Below, one piece after another: positions 16,405 through 25,632 of a stretch of DNA of 64,000 nt; within the stretch, counting starts at the first letter, position 1, and every line of letters starts with the position of its first letter. The stretch covers positions 1-64,000 of the forward strand of contig NZ_JACMSF010000025.1 in assembly GCF_014257025.1 (NCBI RefSeq). The letters run 5' to 3'. The notes beneath the pieces were generated by a model. It had not been told where the DNA came from, ran no database searches, and saw only the letters and a program-made list of their open reading frames with translations. Source of the DNA: Streptomyces cupreus (GTDB taxonomy: Bacteria; Actinomycetota; Actinomycetes; Streptomycetales; Streptomycetaceae). Both the position numbers and the translations under genes were made by a program.

Positions 16405-17532
16405 ATGTCTGTCGCTCTCGGAGTGCCGACGGTGCCGCCGAGGCTGGCCCGACGACGTACCAGCCGTCAGATTCACGTAGGGACCGTACCCGTGGGCGGC
16501 GACGCCCCGGTCTCGGTCCAGTCCATGACCACGACCCGCACGTCCGACATCGGCGCCACCCTCCAGCAGATCGCCGAACTCACCGCATCCGGCTGCCAGA
16601 TCGTCCGCGTCGCCTGCCCTACCCAGGACGACGCCGACGCCCTCGCGACCATCGCCCGCAAGTCGCAGATCCCAGTGATCGCGGACATCCACTTCCAGCC
16701 GAAGTACGTGTTCGCCGCGATCGAGGCGGGCTGTGCGGCCGTACGCGTCAACCCGGGCAATATCAAGCAGTTCGACGACAAGGTCAAGGAGATCGCGCGG
16801 GCCGCCAAGGACCACGGCACCCCGATCCGGATCGGCGTCAACGCGGGCTCCCTGGACCGCCGTCTGCTGGAGAAGTACGGCAGGGCCACCCCGGAGGCGC
16901 TGGTCGAGAGCGCGCTGTGGGAGGCGTCCCTCTTCGAGGAGCACGACTTCCCGGACATCAAGATCTCCGTCAAGCACAACGACCCCGTCGTCATGGTCGA
17001 GGCGTACAAGCAGCTCGCGGCTCAGTGCGACTACCCCCTGCACCTCGGGGTCACGGAGGCGGGCCCCGCCTTCCAGGGCACCATCAAGTCGGCGGTCGCG
17101 TTCGGCGCGCTGCTGTCCCAGGGCATCGGCGACACCATCCGCGTCTCCCTGTCCGCGCCGCCCGCCGAGGAGGTCAAGGTCGGCCTCCAGATCCTGGAGT
17201 CCCTCAACCTCAAGCAGCGCGGCCTGGAGATCGTGTCGTGCCCGTCCTGCGGGCGCGCCCAGGTCGACGTCTACAAGCTGGCCGAAGAGGTCACGGCAGG
17301 ACTTGAAGGCATGGACATCCCCCTGCGCGTCGCGGTCATGGGATGCGTCGTCAACGGCCCCGGCGAGGCGCGCGACGCGGACCTCGGGGTCGCCTCCGGC
17401 AACGGCAAGGGGCAGATCTTCGTCAAGGGCAAGGTCGTCAGGACCGTCCCCGAGTCGAAGATCGTCGAGACGCTGATCGAGGAGGCGTTCAAGCTCGCCG
17501 AGCAGGACCGCGCCAAGGCGGTGGGCGAGTGA
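16405..17532 (+). CDS. ispG: 4-hydroxy-3-methylbut-2-en-1-yl diphosphate synthase (flavodoxin/ferredoxin)
   Basis: An intact 375-residue IspG with the TIM-barrel start (IHVGTVPVGGDAPVSVQSMT) and the Fe-S domain ligands CPSCGR and GCVVNGPGEA. It converts MEcPP to HMBPP in the MEP pathway with two electrons from ferredoxin or flavodoxin. Streptomyces normally have a housekeeping copy elsewhere, so this is an extra, cluster-linked copy. Start ATG 16405 gives the family N-terminus. Its stop overlaps the GTG of the next gene (GTGA at 17529-17532), tying it to the ferredoxin oxidoreductase that could supply its electrons. Confidence 0.95.
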   Translation: MSVALGVPTVPPRLARRRTSRQIHVGTVPVGGDAPVSVQSMTTTRTSDIGATLQQIAELTASGCQIVRVACPTQDDADALATIARKSQIPVIADIHFQPKYVFAAIEAGCAAVRVNPGNIKQFDDKVKEIARAAKDHGTPIRIGVNAGSLDRRLLEKYGRATPEALVESALWEASLFEEHDFPDIKISVKHNDPVVMVEAYKQLAAQCDYPLHLGVTEAGPAFQGTIKSAVAFGALLSQGIGDTIRVSLSAPPAEEVKVGLQILESLNLKQRGLEIVSCPSCGRAQVDVYKLAEEVTAGLEGMDIPLRVAVMGCVVNGPGEARDADLGVASGNGKGQIFVKGKVVRTVPESKIVETLIEEAFKLAEQDRAKAVGE

Positions 17533-19420
17533 GCACACCGCCCACCGTCAAACAGCTCGACCGGGTCGTGATCCACTTCGCCGGTGACTCCGGCGACGGC
17601 ATGCAGCTGACCGGCTCACGGCCCAGCCGGCCGGCTTCGGCAACGACCTGTCGACGCTGCCGAACTTCCCCGCCGAGATCCGCGCCCCCGCAGGCACCCT
17701 CCCCGGTGTCTCGTCGTTCCAGCTGCACTTCGCCGACCACGACATCCTCACCCCCGGCGACGCCCCGGACATCCTGGTCGCGATGAACCCAGCCGCGCTC
17801 CGGGCCAACCTGGCCGATCTGCCGCGCGGCGCCGAGATCATCGTCAACACCGACGAGTTCACCCGGCGCGCCCTGGCGAAGGCGGGCTGGGCCACCAGCC
17901 CGCTGCAGGACGGCACGCCGGTGGCGTACCGGGTGCATCCGGTGGCGCTGACCACGCTGACCGTGGAGGCGCTGAAGGACTCGGGGCTCACCCACAAGGA
18001 CGCGGAGCGGGCGAAGAACATGTTCGCCCTTGGCCTGCTGTCGTGGATGTACCACCGGCCCACCGAGGGCACCGAGAAGTTCCTGCGCACCAAGTTCGCC
18101 AGGAAGCCGGAGCTGGCCGAGGCCAATGTGACCGCCTTCCGGGCGGGCTGGAACTACGGCGAGACCACCGAGTCCTTCGCCGTCTCCTACGAAGTCGCCC
18201 CGGCGCAGCGCGCCTTCACCCCGGGCCGCCACCGCAACATCTCCGGCAACCTGGCCCTCGCCCTGGGCCTGGTGACCGCCGCCGACCGCGCACAACTGCC
18301 GCTGTTCCTGGGCTCGTACCCGATCACCCCGGCCAGCGACATCCTGCACGAGCTGTCGCGGCACAAGAACTTCGGTGTGCGCACCTTCCAGGCCGAGGAC
18401 GAGATCGCCGGGATCGGCGCGGCCCTCGGCGCCGCCTTCAGCGGATCGCCGGCGGTGACCACCACCTCCGGCCCCGGCGTGGCCCTCAAGTCGGAGACCA
18501 TCGGCGTCGCCGTCTCCCTCGAACTCCCGCTCCTGGTCGTCGACATCCAGCGCGGCGGACCGTCCACAGGCCTGCCGACCAAGACCGAGCCGGCGGATCT
18601 CCTCCAGGCGATGTACGGCCGCAACGGCGAGGCCCCGGTCCCGGTGCTCGCCCCGCACATCCCGGCCGACTGCTTCGACGCGGCCCTGGAGGCGGCCCGG
18701 ATCGCGCTGACCTACCGCACCCCGGTGTTCCTGCTCTCCGACGGCTACCTGGCCAACGGCTCCGAGCCCTGGCGCATCCCCGACGTGGCCGAACTACCCG
18801 ATCTGCGCGTGGAGTTCGCCACCACCCCGAACCGCCCCGACGGCTCCTTCTGGCCGTACCTGCGCGACCCCCGGACCCTGGCCCCTCCCTGGGCGATCCC
18901 GGGCACGCCGGGCCTGGAACACCGCCTCGGCGGCATCGAGAAACAGGACGGCACGGGCAACATCTCCTACGACCCCGCCAACCACGACGTCATGGTCCGC
19001 ACCCGGCAGGCCAAGATCGACGGCATCGACGTCCCCGACCTGTCGGTGTGGGTCGTCACCGGCGACGGCGACGCCCGGCTGCTGGTGCTGGGCTGGGGCT
19101 CGACGTACGGACCGATCACCGCGGCCGTGCGCGAGGTGCGCGCCGCCGGCGGCCGGGTCGCCACCGCGCATCTGCATCACCTCAACCCCTTCCCCGCCAA
19201 CCTCGGTACGCTGCTGCGCCGTTACGGCCGGGTCCTGGTCCCGGAGATGAACCTCGGCCAGCTCGCCCTGCTGCTGCGTGCGCGGTTCCTGGTGGACGTG
19301 TGCTCCCACACCCAGGTCTCCGGCATACCGTTCAAGGCCGCGCAGCTGGCCGCCGTGATCAAGGAGAACGCAGAAGACACACAAGACGAAGAAGGCACGG
19401 AGGCCACCGGTGTCCACTGA
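17529..19420 (+). pseudogene. korA: 2-oxoacid:ferredoxin oxidoreductase alpha subunit, frameshifted
   Basis: The first frame (from GTG 17529) reads VIHFAGDSGDGMQLTGSR, the gamma-domain start of fused KorA. Near 17617-17640 the frame breaks, and the second frame carries the remainder: FPAEIRAPAGTLPGVSSFQL, the alpha domain (LFLGSYPITPASDILHELS), and the tail to 19420. The break is consistent with loss of about 7 bp. A further oddity at 19033-19076 is a 44-bp stretch identical to korB (PDLSVWVVTGDGDA) where KorA normally has a different loop. The enzyme would oxidise 2-oxoglutarate and reduce ferredoxin. Probably inactive as read, unless the frameshift is a sequencing error. Confidence 0.85.
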
Positions 19421-20352
19421 CCTCACGCTCACCACGAAGGACTTCAAGTCCGACCAGGAGGTGCGCTGGTGCCCCGGCTGCGGCGACTACGCGATCCTCG
19501 CCACCGTACAGGGCTTCATGCCACACCTGGGCATCGCGCGCGAGAACATCGTCTTCGTCTCGGGCATCGGCCGCTCCTCCCGCTTCCCGTACGACATGAA
19601 CACCTACGGCATGCACTCCTTCCACGGCCGCGCCCCCGCCATCGCCACCGGCCTGGCCTGCGCCCGCCCCGACCTGTCGGTGTGGGTCGTCACCGGCGAC
19701 GGCGACGCCCTGTCGATCCGCGGCAACCACCTCATCCACGCCCTGCGCCGCAACATCAACCTCAAGATCCTGCTGTTCAACAACCAGATCTACGGGCTGA
19801 CCAAGGGCCAGTACTCGCCCACCAGCGAGCAGGGCAAGGTCACCAAGTCGACGCCGATGGGCGCCCTCGACGAGCCGTTCCGCCCGCTGTCGCTGGCCAT
19901 CGGCGCGGAGGCGTCCTTCGTCGCCCGCACCCTCGACTCCGACCGCAGGCACCTGACGGACGTCCTGCGCCAGGCCGTCGCCCACCCCACCCCGGCACTG
20001 CCCTGGTCTAGATCTACCAGAACTGCAACATCTTCAACGACGGCGCCTTCGACGCCCTCAAGGACCCCGCCACCCCCGACGACGCCCTGCTGCGCCTGGA
20101 ACACGGCAAGCCCTACCGGCTCTCCCCGGACGCCGACGAGATCGTCCACGACGCCGAGGACCCGGACCCCACCGCCGCCTTCGCTCTCTCCCGGCTCAGC
20201 CGCCCCACCCCGATCGGCGTCCTGCGCGACGTGCAGCGCCCTGCGTACGACCGGCTGATGGACGACCAGTTGGAGCAGCCGTCGCTGAGCGGGGCCGGGG
20301 CGACCTGGCCGCGCTGCTGGCCGGCAACGACACCTGCACAGTCGGGGCTTGA
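19410..20352 (+). pseudogene. korB: 2-oxoacid:ferredoxin oxidoreductase beta subunit, frameshifted
   Basis: About 195 intact residues start at GTG 19410 (overlapping korA by 11 bp) and include the Fe-S and ThDP motifs (VRWCPGCGDYAILATVQ, then VVTGDGDALSI). At about 19990-20010 the frame shifts, and in the restored frame an expected Glu codon is TAG (VEIYQNCNIFNDG expected). A second shift near 20295 separates the tail, which ends GDLAALLAGNDT and reaches TGA at 20350-20352. Three lesions in a gene of about 350 codons make it a pseudogene. With korA it would have delivered low-potential electrons to the adjacent ferredoxin. Confidence 0.85.
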
Positions 20353-20403
20353 GCCCCGACGGGAACCGCACACCGACAGCGACACGAACAAAAGGAAGCA
20401 CCC

Positions 20404-20724
20404 GTGACCTACGTCATCGCCCAGCCCTGTGTGGACGTCAAGGACAAGGCCTGCATCGAGGAATGCCCCGTCGACTGCATCTATGAGGGCCGGCGGGCCC
20501 TGTACATCCACCCGGACGAATGCGTCGACTGCGGCGCCTGCGAACCGGTCTGCCCCGTCGAGGCGATCTTCTACGAGGACGACGTGCCCGTGGAGTGGAA
20601 GGATTACCACAAGGCGAACGTCGAGTTCTTCGACGACCTCGGCTCGCCCGGCGGCGCCGGTGGCCTCGGCCCGGTTGAGCGCGACCACCCGCTCGTCGCC
20701 GGACAGCCGGTCCGCGCGGCATGA
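20404..20724 (+). CDS. 7Fe ferredoxin
   Basis: An intact 106-residue actinobacterial ferredoxin (3Fe-4S/4Fe-4S). The ligands are in QPCVDVKDKACIEECPVDC and ECVDCGACEPVCPVEAI. The C-terminal extension is about 30 residues. It starts at GTG 20404, and its stop overlaps the ispE ATG (ATGA at 20721-20724). Between a ferredoxin-reducing oxidoreductase and MEP enzymes, the natural inference is electron carriage to IspG and IspH. It could instead serve the cluster P450s PntI and PntM, which also need a ferredoxin and have none elsewhere in the cluster. Confidence 0.92.
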   Translation: MTYVIAQPCVDVKDKACIEECPVDCIYEGRRALYIHPDECVDCGACEPVCPVEAIFYEDDVPVEWKDYHKANVEFFDDLGSPGGAGGLGPVERDHPLVAGQPVRAA

Positions 20725-21672
20725 GCCAGGTCGGAGTGGATCGCCGGGCGCGGGTCACCGTCCGTGCGCCGGGCAAGGTCAACCTGACGCTGTCGGTGGG
20801 CCCCCGCCGCCCGGACGGACACCACGAACTCACCACCGTCTTCCTGGCAGTCGGCCTCCACGACGTGGGTGCGGATCGCCCCCGCACCATGGCTCACCGT
20901 CACCGTCCGGGGCCCCGGCGCCGCCGACATCCCCGCCGGCGACGGCAATCTGGCGGCGCGGGCGGTCCGCCTGATCGCCCGCGCCGCCGGGGTCGAACCG
21001 GCCGTCGCCGTCCACATCGACAAACGCATCCCCGTCGCCGGCGGCATGGCCGGAGGCAGCGCCGACGCGGCGGCCGCGCTGGCGGGCTGCGACGCGCTGT
21101 GGGGCCTCGGCCTCTCCCGGGAGGAACTGCGCCTCCTGGCCGCCGAACTGGGCAGCGACGTCGGCTTTCCGCTGTACGGCGGGGTCGCGCTGGGCACCGG
21201 ACGCGGTGAACTCCTCACCCCGCTGGAGACCTCCGGCGCCGGGGCGTTCCACTGGGTCTTCGCGGTGTCCCCGCACGGGCTGGCCACCCCGGCGGTCTTC
21301 CAGGAGTACGACCGGCTGAGGCGGACGCGGCCCGCCGACTGCGAGCGGCCCGCGCCGGAGCGGGTGGCGGCGGTGACCGACGCGCTGGACAGCGGCGACG
21401 CCGCCCTGCTCGCTGCGGCCGTCAAGGACGCCAACGACCTCCAGGAAGCTGCCCTGTCCCTGCGCCCGGAGCTGGCGGACACCCTGCGGCTGGGACCGGA
21501 GCACGGCGCCCTGGCCGGCCTGGTCTCGGACTCGGGGCCGACCTGCGCCTTCCTCACGGAGTCGGCATGCGCGGCGGCGACACTGGCCACCGCCCTGTCC
21601 GCGACCGGCCGCTACCGCGACGTCCTCGTCACGGCCGGCCAGGCGGGCGGCTGTACGGCGGTCCCGGACTGA
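20721..21672 (+). pseudogene. ispE: 4-diphosphocytidyl-2-C-methylerythritol kinase, single-base frameshift
   Basis: The first frame starts VTVRAPGKVNLTLSVGPRRP, the GHMP-kinase N-terminus of IspE. At about 20865 the coding passes to another frame that carries the ATP-binding loop VAGGMAGGSADAAAAL and the rest to TGA 21670-21672. The break fits one extra G in a GGG run in the sequence gacGTGGGTGCGG, so it could be replication slippage or a sequencing error. IspE phosphorylates CDP-ME in the MEP pathway. It is the last gene of the module; an IS110 element lies 150 bp downstream. Confidence 0.87.
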
Positions 21673-21820
21673 ACCGAGGGCTGTCGAGGGCCGTAGCGGA
21701 GCGGTCCGGCGGGAATGCCGAGGGGCTGGTACCGGAGAGATCCGAGACCGGCCCCTCGGCGTTCGATGCGAGGCGTAGAGCTCAGGCCGCGGAAACCGCT
21801 CCCGCCGCGAACGCCTTGAG

Positions 21821-23279
21821 AAGCTGAACGGAAAATTCCTCAGGTCACGGGCATGCTGATGCGTTCGTTGGCCAGAGCTTGAGGTGAGCAGACGCTCGTC
21901 AGCCGGCGGGTGGAGGGTGACGTCGTGGCCGAGGGCCTTGAGCTGGCGGACCAGGTCGCGGGTGCGGCGGATGGGATCGATCAGGCGCTGGTGGAAGTCG
22001 GAACCGAGGTCTCGGTAGTCCGTGTCTGGGTCGTTGATCAGGTGCCAGGCGATGACGAGGATCGAGCGGGCGACGGCGACCAGGGCCTTCTTGCGGCCGC
22101 GGCGTTTGACGATGCGTCTGTAGCGGGCGCCGAGGAAGGTGTCGGTGCGTGAAGCGGCGGTGGCTGCCTCGCCGAGGGCACCCTTGAGCCACGGGTTGCC
22201 CCGGCCGGTGGGGCTGGCGCCCCGCTTGGCGCCGGACTGGGTTGTGAGCGGGGTGAGCTTGGCCCAGCTGGCGAGGTGGTCGGCGGTGGGGAACACGCCC
22301 ATGTCCGGGCCGAGTTCGGCCAGCAGGACGTGAGCGATCGTGACGCCGACGCCCGGGATCTGGTCGAGGCGCTCGACCAGCGATGGTCCAGGGCGTGAGG
22401 CTTCCTCCGGGCCGGGCAGGTCACGGACAGCGCCGGTGATCTGTTCGGTAAGCCGGGCGATCTGCGCGGTGAGATGGTCGACGCTGTCCAGTAACGTCTG
22501 GCAGAGGAAGCCGTGATGGTCCTCGAACTGCCCGGTCAGGGCGTCGGTGAGGGCGGCCTTCTTGCGGACCAGGTTGCCGCGGGCAAGGTCGGCCAGGGCG
22601 CGCGGGTCGCGCTCACCGGCGATGAGAGCGGTGAGCATGGACCGGCCCGAGACCCCGGACAGGTCGGTGACTACGCTGGTCAGCTTGATCTGGGCGTCCT
22701 CCAGGACCTTCTCGACGCGCTGCTTGTGCCGGGCGCGTTCCTGGTTGAGAACCGTCCGCAGCCGGGTCATGTCGCGCAGTTGCCGCACCGGCTTCGGCGG
22801 CACGAACGACGGCCTGAGCATGCCGCGTTCGGTCAGCTTGGCCAGCCAGACCGCGTCCAGCTTGTCCGTCTTGGGTCGGCCCGGGACGTTCTTCACGTCG
22901 CGCGCGTTGACCAGCCAACACTCCAGCCGCGGGCCTCCAGGAGGAAGAAGTACGTTTCCAGTACGAGCCGGTCGCCTCCATCACCACCCGCGCGACGCCC
23001 TGGCACACCAGGCGGTCGCCCAGTTCCAGGATCGCCGCAGTGGTCGCCGGGACGTTCCACACCTCCTGCACCCGCCGCCCGGCACGACTCTCGTAGGGCA
23101 GGCGCATACACACCAATCCCGACGCCTTCGCGACGTCGATTGCCGCGACCCGTTCCACCAGGTCCTCGGCCCTGCCGAGTTCCTCCGGCTCCGGCACCGT
23201 CCTCACCTCGCTACCTCGCACGGACAAGCCAGGGTCGCGGCTGCCCGGGAGCGGGAGGGGACGTCGGAAAGCTGAACGG
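21821..23279 (-). mobile_element. IS110-family element bounded by an 11-bp direct repeat
   Basis: The transposase gene is flanked by identical copies of AAGCTGAACGG at 21821-21831 and 23269-23279. IS110 elements lack terminal inverted repeats and recombine at short core sequences, so a short direct repeat at both ends is what is expected. The 5' non-coding stretch between transposase start and the repeat is only about 70 bp, shorter than the bridge-RNA region of IS110-group elements. Confidence 0.7.
21832..23197 (-). pseudogene. IS110-family transposase with two single-base frameshifts
   Basis: The N-terminal frame from GTG 23197 has AAIDVAKASGLVCMRL and MEATGSYWKR, the DEDD RuvC-like start. 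One base is missing in an A run at about 22945 (YWK then TYFFLLEARG in the next frame), and another near 22918 (EARG, then a frame with KNVPGRPKTDKLDAVWLAKL). The last frame carries the Tnp20-like domain (LDQIPGVGVTIAHVLLAELG). It has no stop before the element end and reads on antisense through ispE, so the native C-terminus is lost or lies at the boundary. Inactive as read. Confidence 0.82.
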
Positions 23280-23551
23280 CGTACTGGAAGGCAACAGTGC
23301 ATGGCCCCTCAGGCCGGCTCCGGCGTCAGACTGTGTCGCGGGATCGCTCCCCCAAGTTTCTGCCGACGTCAACGGACAGCCGCCGACACAATTTTCACGC
23401 CTGGCAAGGCGTCACGAGGAGAGATACGGCAACTGTGTCTGAGCCCTGCATGAAAATACGTTGGGGGATTATCGACTGCGTGGAACCTGCCGACGGGGTT
23501 GCTGCGTTTTAGTGAGCGTACCGACCCACACAAAGGCTCAAAGGGGGGCAC

Positions 23552-24310
23552 ATGAGGGAAACAGGAACGCCGCGTGAGGGACGCCGGGGCTCTTCTGGGG
23601 AAGGGGAGTTGCGGAGAGAGTCTCGGGACATCAGCGAGCTTCCCAAGGTCATATATGAAAAGAGCGTTGGGAGCACTCTGTCAGACAAGTACTCAGAAAA
23701 GGCGGATGTGGGGAGCATCGTGAAGATGGCCCGTGTGACAGATCGAACTACAGATCTGGCTTACGACGTCCCGCCTCTCGTCAACGAGCGAAGCGTTGTG
23801 CGCAGTGCGCTCCGGGAGCTCGCCAAGGAGCCGGTTCCGGTGACCTGCGCGGAAGCCAATGAGCGCGTCAAGCATCTCGCGATCAAGTTCTACCCTGTCG
23901 AGGAACAGGGTGAGCAGGTTGCAATCGCTGCTGTTTGTCCGACACGAGGAGACCAGCAGCGAAAAATCCCTGATCTTCCCTGGGATGCGGCGACAGTCGG
24001 GCTCACGGCTGAGTTCGGGGGGATTGATGCTGCCGCTATGGATGCCGTGCGAAGGGTGATGGCGGACAGGGAGGACTGGGTGTCCGGGGCCACCCGGTTT
24101 CTGGCCGGTTTTGCCCTCGTCTGTTTCATGCCCACGGCTGTTATCGGAATGACCACCAGTCTCATGGGTGATGCAGTCCGCAATTTCGACATGGGGGAAG
24201 AGCGGAAGGATACCGAAGAGATGAGGACGGACAAGGCTCGTGCAGATTTCTTCCAGGGGCTCGCGTTCAGTGCATTGCTTGGTCAGTGGGAGGACCTCCT
24301 GAAGGCCTGA
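23552..24310 (+). CDS. Hypothetical protein with one hydrophobic segment
   Basis: 252 residues, no family recognised. The first 60 residues are polar and low in complexity. A globular middle includes CAEANERVKHLAIKFYPVEE, and a hydrophobic stretch near residue 190 (FLAGFALVCFMPTAVIGM) could be one membrane helix, followed by a charged tail. Base composition is noticeably less GC-rich than the pentalenolactone genes, and many codons end in A or T, which suggests recent transfer. It follows the IS110 element after a 270-bp gap. Confidence 0.55.
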   Translation: MRETGTPREGRRGSSGEGELRRESRDISELPKVIYEKSVGSTLSDKYSEKADVGSIVKMARVTDRTTDLAYDVPPLVNERSVVRSALRELAKEPVPVTCAEANERVKHLAIKFYPVEEQGEQVAIAAVCPTRGDQQRKIPDLPWDAATVGLTAEFGGIDAAAMDAVRRVMADREDWVSGATRFLAGFALVCFMPTAVIGMTTSLMGDAVRNFDMGEERKDTEEMRTDKARADFFQGLAFSALLGQWEDLLKA

Positions 24311-24373
24311 CAGGTCACGCCTCATGCCCGGATGGTGGTTGGAGCGAGGCGTCCTCGCTCCTACGGTGACGGC

Positions 24374-24709
24374 ATGGGCAGGGACGGAGGGCCTCGGCTA
24401 CGGCTGGTCGTGGTCAGAGGTCACGACTCCGGGCCGCGGTTGTGCCGTGGGTGCGGTGGTCCGCTGATGCCGTCGGCGAAGGTGACGGCCCTGTTCTGTT
24501 CGTCCGTTTGCCGGTCGCGGCACTGGCGGCGGATGCGGCGGGCGCGGGCGAGGACCGAGGCGGTGAAGGCTGGCGTGACGGCCAGCTACCCGGAGTGCGG
24601 GCGGCCCTGGACGGTTGGGGTCGAGCGCCCTGCCTCGGCAACGTACTGCTCTCCCCGCTGTCGCAAACGGGCCTGGCACAAGCGGCGCACGCAGCCGGGC
24701 GGCGTGTGA
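24374..24709 (+). CDS. Small zinc-finger-like protein (two Cys clusters)
   Basis: About 111 residues. A first cluster CRGCGG pairs with FCSSVCRSRHWRR, and a second reads YPECGRPW pairing with YCSPRCRKRAWHKRR. The repeated CxxC/CxxxC treble-clef pattern with basic RxRxW tails suggests nucleic-acid binding. The second cluster seems to have lost its first Cys (Tyr where CPEC is expected). Similar small proteins occur on actinobacterial plasmids and integrative elements. I start at ATG 24374, as the upstream extension is not conserved-looking. Function unknown. Confidence 0.55.
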   Translation: MGRDGGPRLRLVVVRGHDSGPRLCRGCGGPLMPSAKVTALFCSSVCRSRHWRRMRRARARTEAVKAGVTASYPECGRPWTVGVERPASATYCSPRCRKRAWHKRRTQPGGV

Positions 24710-24867
24710 GACCGCGCATCCGGCTGACATAACGCGCCTCTCCGCACCGGGACGCACACCCTTTCCGGCGGCGCAAGGCGGTCGGATGGTGCGAAGTGAC
24801 GGGCCGCCAGGGCGACTTGGCGGCATGGGCAGGGTGCCGCACCCGGGCCCGTGAGGGTGGTGTCGGG

Positions 24868-25530
24868 ATGCCCGAGATGATCGGCAGTGTGACCCGGGAA
24901 CGCTACGACGAGCTGGTCAAGCTGGGACGGGACTGGGTCGCCACGATGAGCGGCGCCCAGTGGCGGATCGGCGATGCGGCCCTGGAGATCGAGCCGATGC
25001 GCTCGTATGGGGGTGCGAATCCGTGCGGGAAGGACGACCTGTTCACCGTCAACGAGGCAATCCGGCTGTTCGCCGAGGACATCGGCCTGTCGTACTCCAC
25101 TGTCCGCGACTACCGGTGGGTGTCCTCGCGTTGGCCGAAGAACGCCGGCGGGCGGACGTCTCGCACACCATCCACAAGATCCTTGCCAGCATCCCCGATG
25201 AGCAGGAGAGATTCGAGGCGGTCAACAACCCCCCGCCCAACCCGCGCGGCGGAGAACCGAGGTGGACGCACGACAGCGCGAAGCGCGTGGTGGGATGGAA
25301 GGTCGACTCCCCGGAGAGCGTCCAGGAGAAGGTGGAGGCCATCCACGACCTTGCCACCGAAGGCTCAGGAGGGTCACCCAGGCGCGGCGGAGCTGGCGCA
25401 GACGTTCGGGTCGATGGCAGTCGCTGCGCGGATGGAGTTCATGCAGTGGTGCATGCGCGTGCTCGGTGACCAGCTCGAAGACGTCAAGGAGTCGATGGAC
25501 AGTCTCCGCCGCAAACTGCCCGACCGGTGA
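24868..25530 (+). pseudogene. DUF6192-like Streptomyces protein, broken by two frame changes
   Basis: The N-terminal frame reads RYDELVKLGRDWVATMSGAQ, then WRIGDAALEIEPM and SYSTVRDYRWVSSRWPK, which I recall from DUF6192 proteins. At about 25140 the family continues in the next frame (VSHTIHKILASIPDEQERFE, then KRVVGWKVDSPESVQEKVEA). At about 25365 another change leads to a tail in a third frame (FMQWCMRVLGDQLEDVKESM). The third block is joined early, so an internal deletion is likely. DUF6192 proteins are DNA-binding-like and of unknown role, often in mobile regions. Confidence 0.65.
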
Positions 25531-25632
25531 CGTCCACCCGCTGGCATCGAGTGCTCGCCGTGGGGCCGTGGGAGATCAGTGCAAGTTGGTGGACTGGCCC
25601 GTCTCCAGGCCCGGGGCTCTTCCGTGACGGCA

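Noticed and set aside
15465..17306. A 613-codon plus-strand frame across ispH, dxs and ispG
   Set aside because: Arg/Pro-rich composition without any domain; an out-of-frame shadow of ispH, dxs and ispG.
17529..20352. Programmed frameshifting in korA/korB
   Set aside because: No slippery heptamer at the breaks, korB also has a nonsense codon, and homologues read in one frame; deletion or error is simpler.
20830..22896. A 688-codon minus-strand open frame spanning IS110 and ispE
   Set aside because: Only its first two thirds are IS110 transposase. The rest is the antisense of ispE, open because of GC-rich codon structure.
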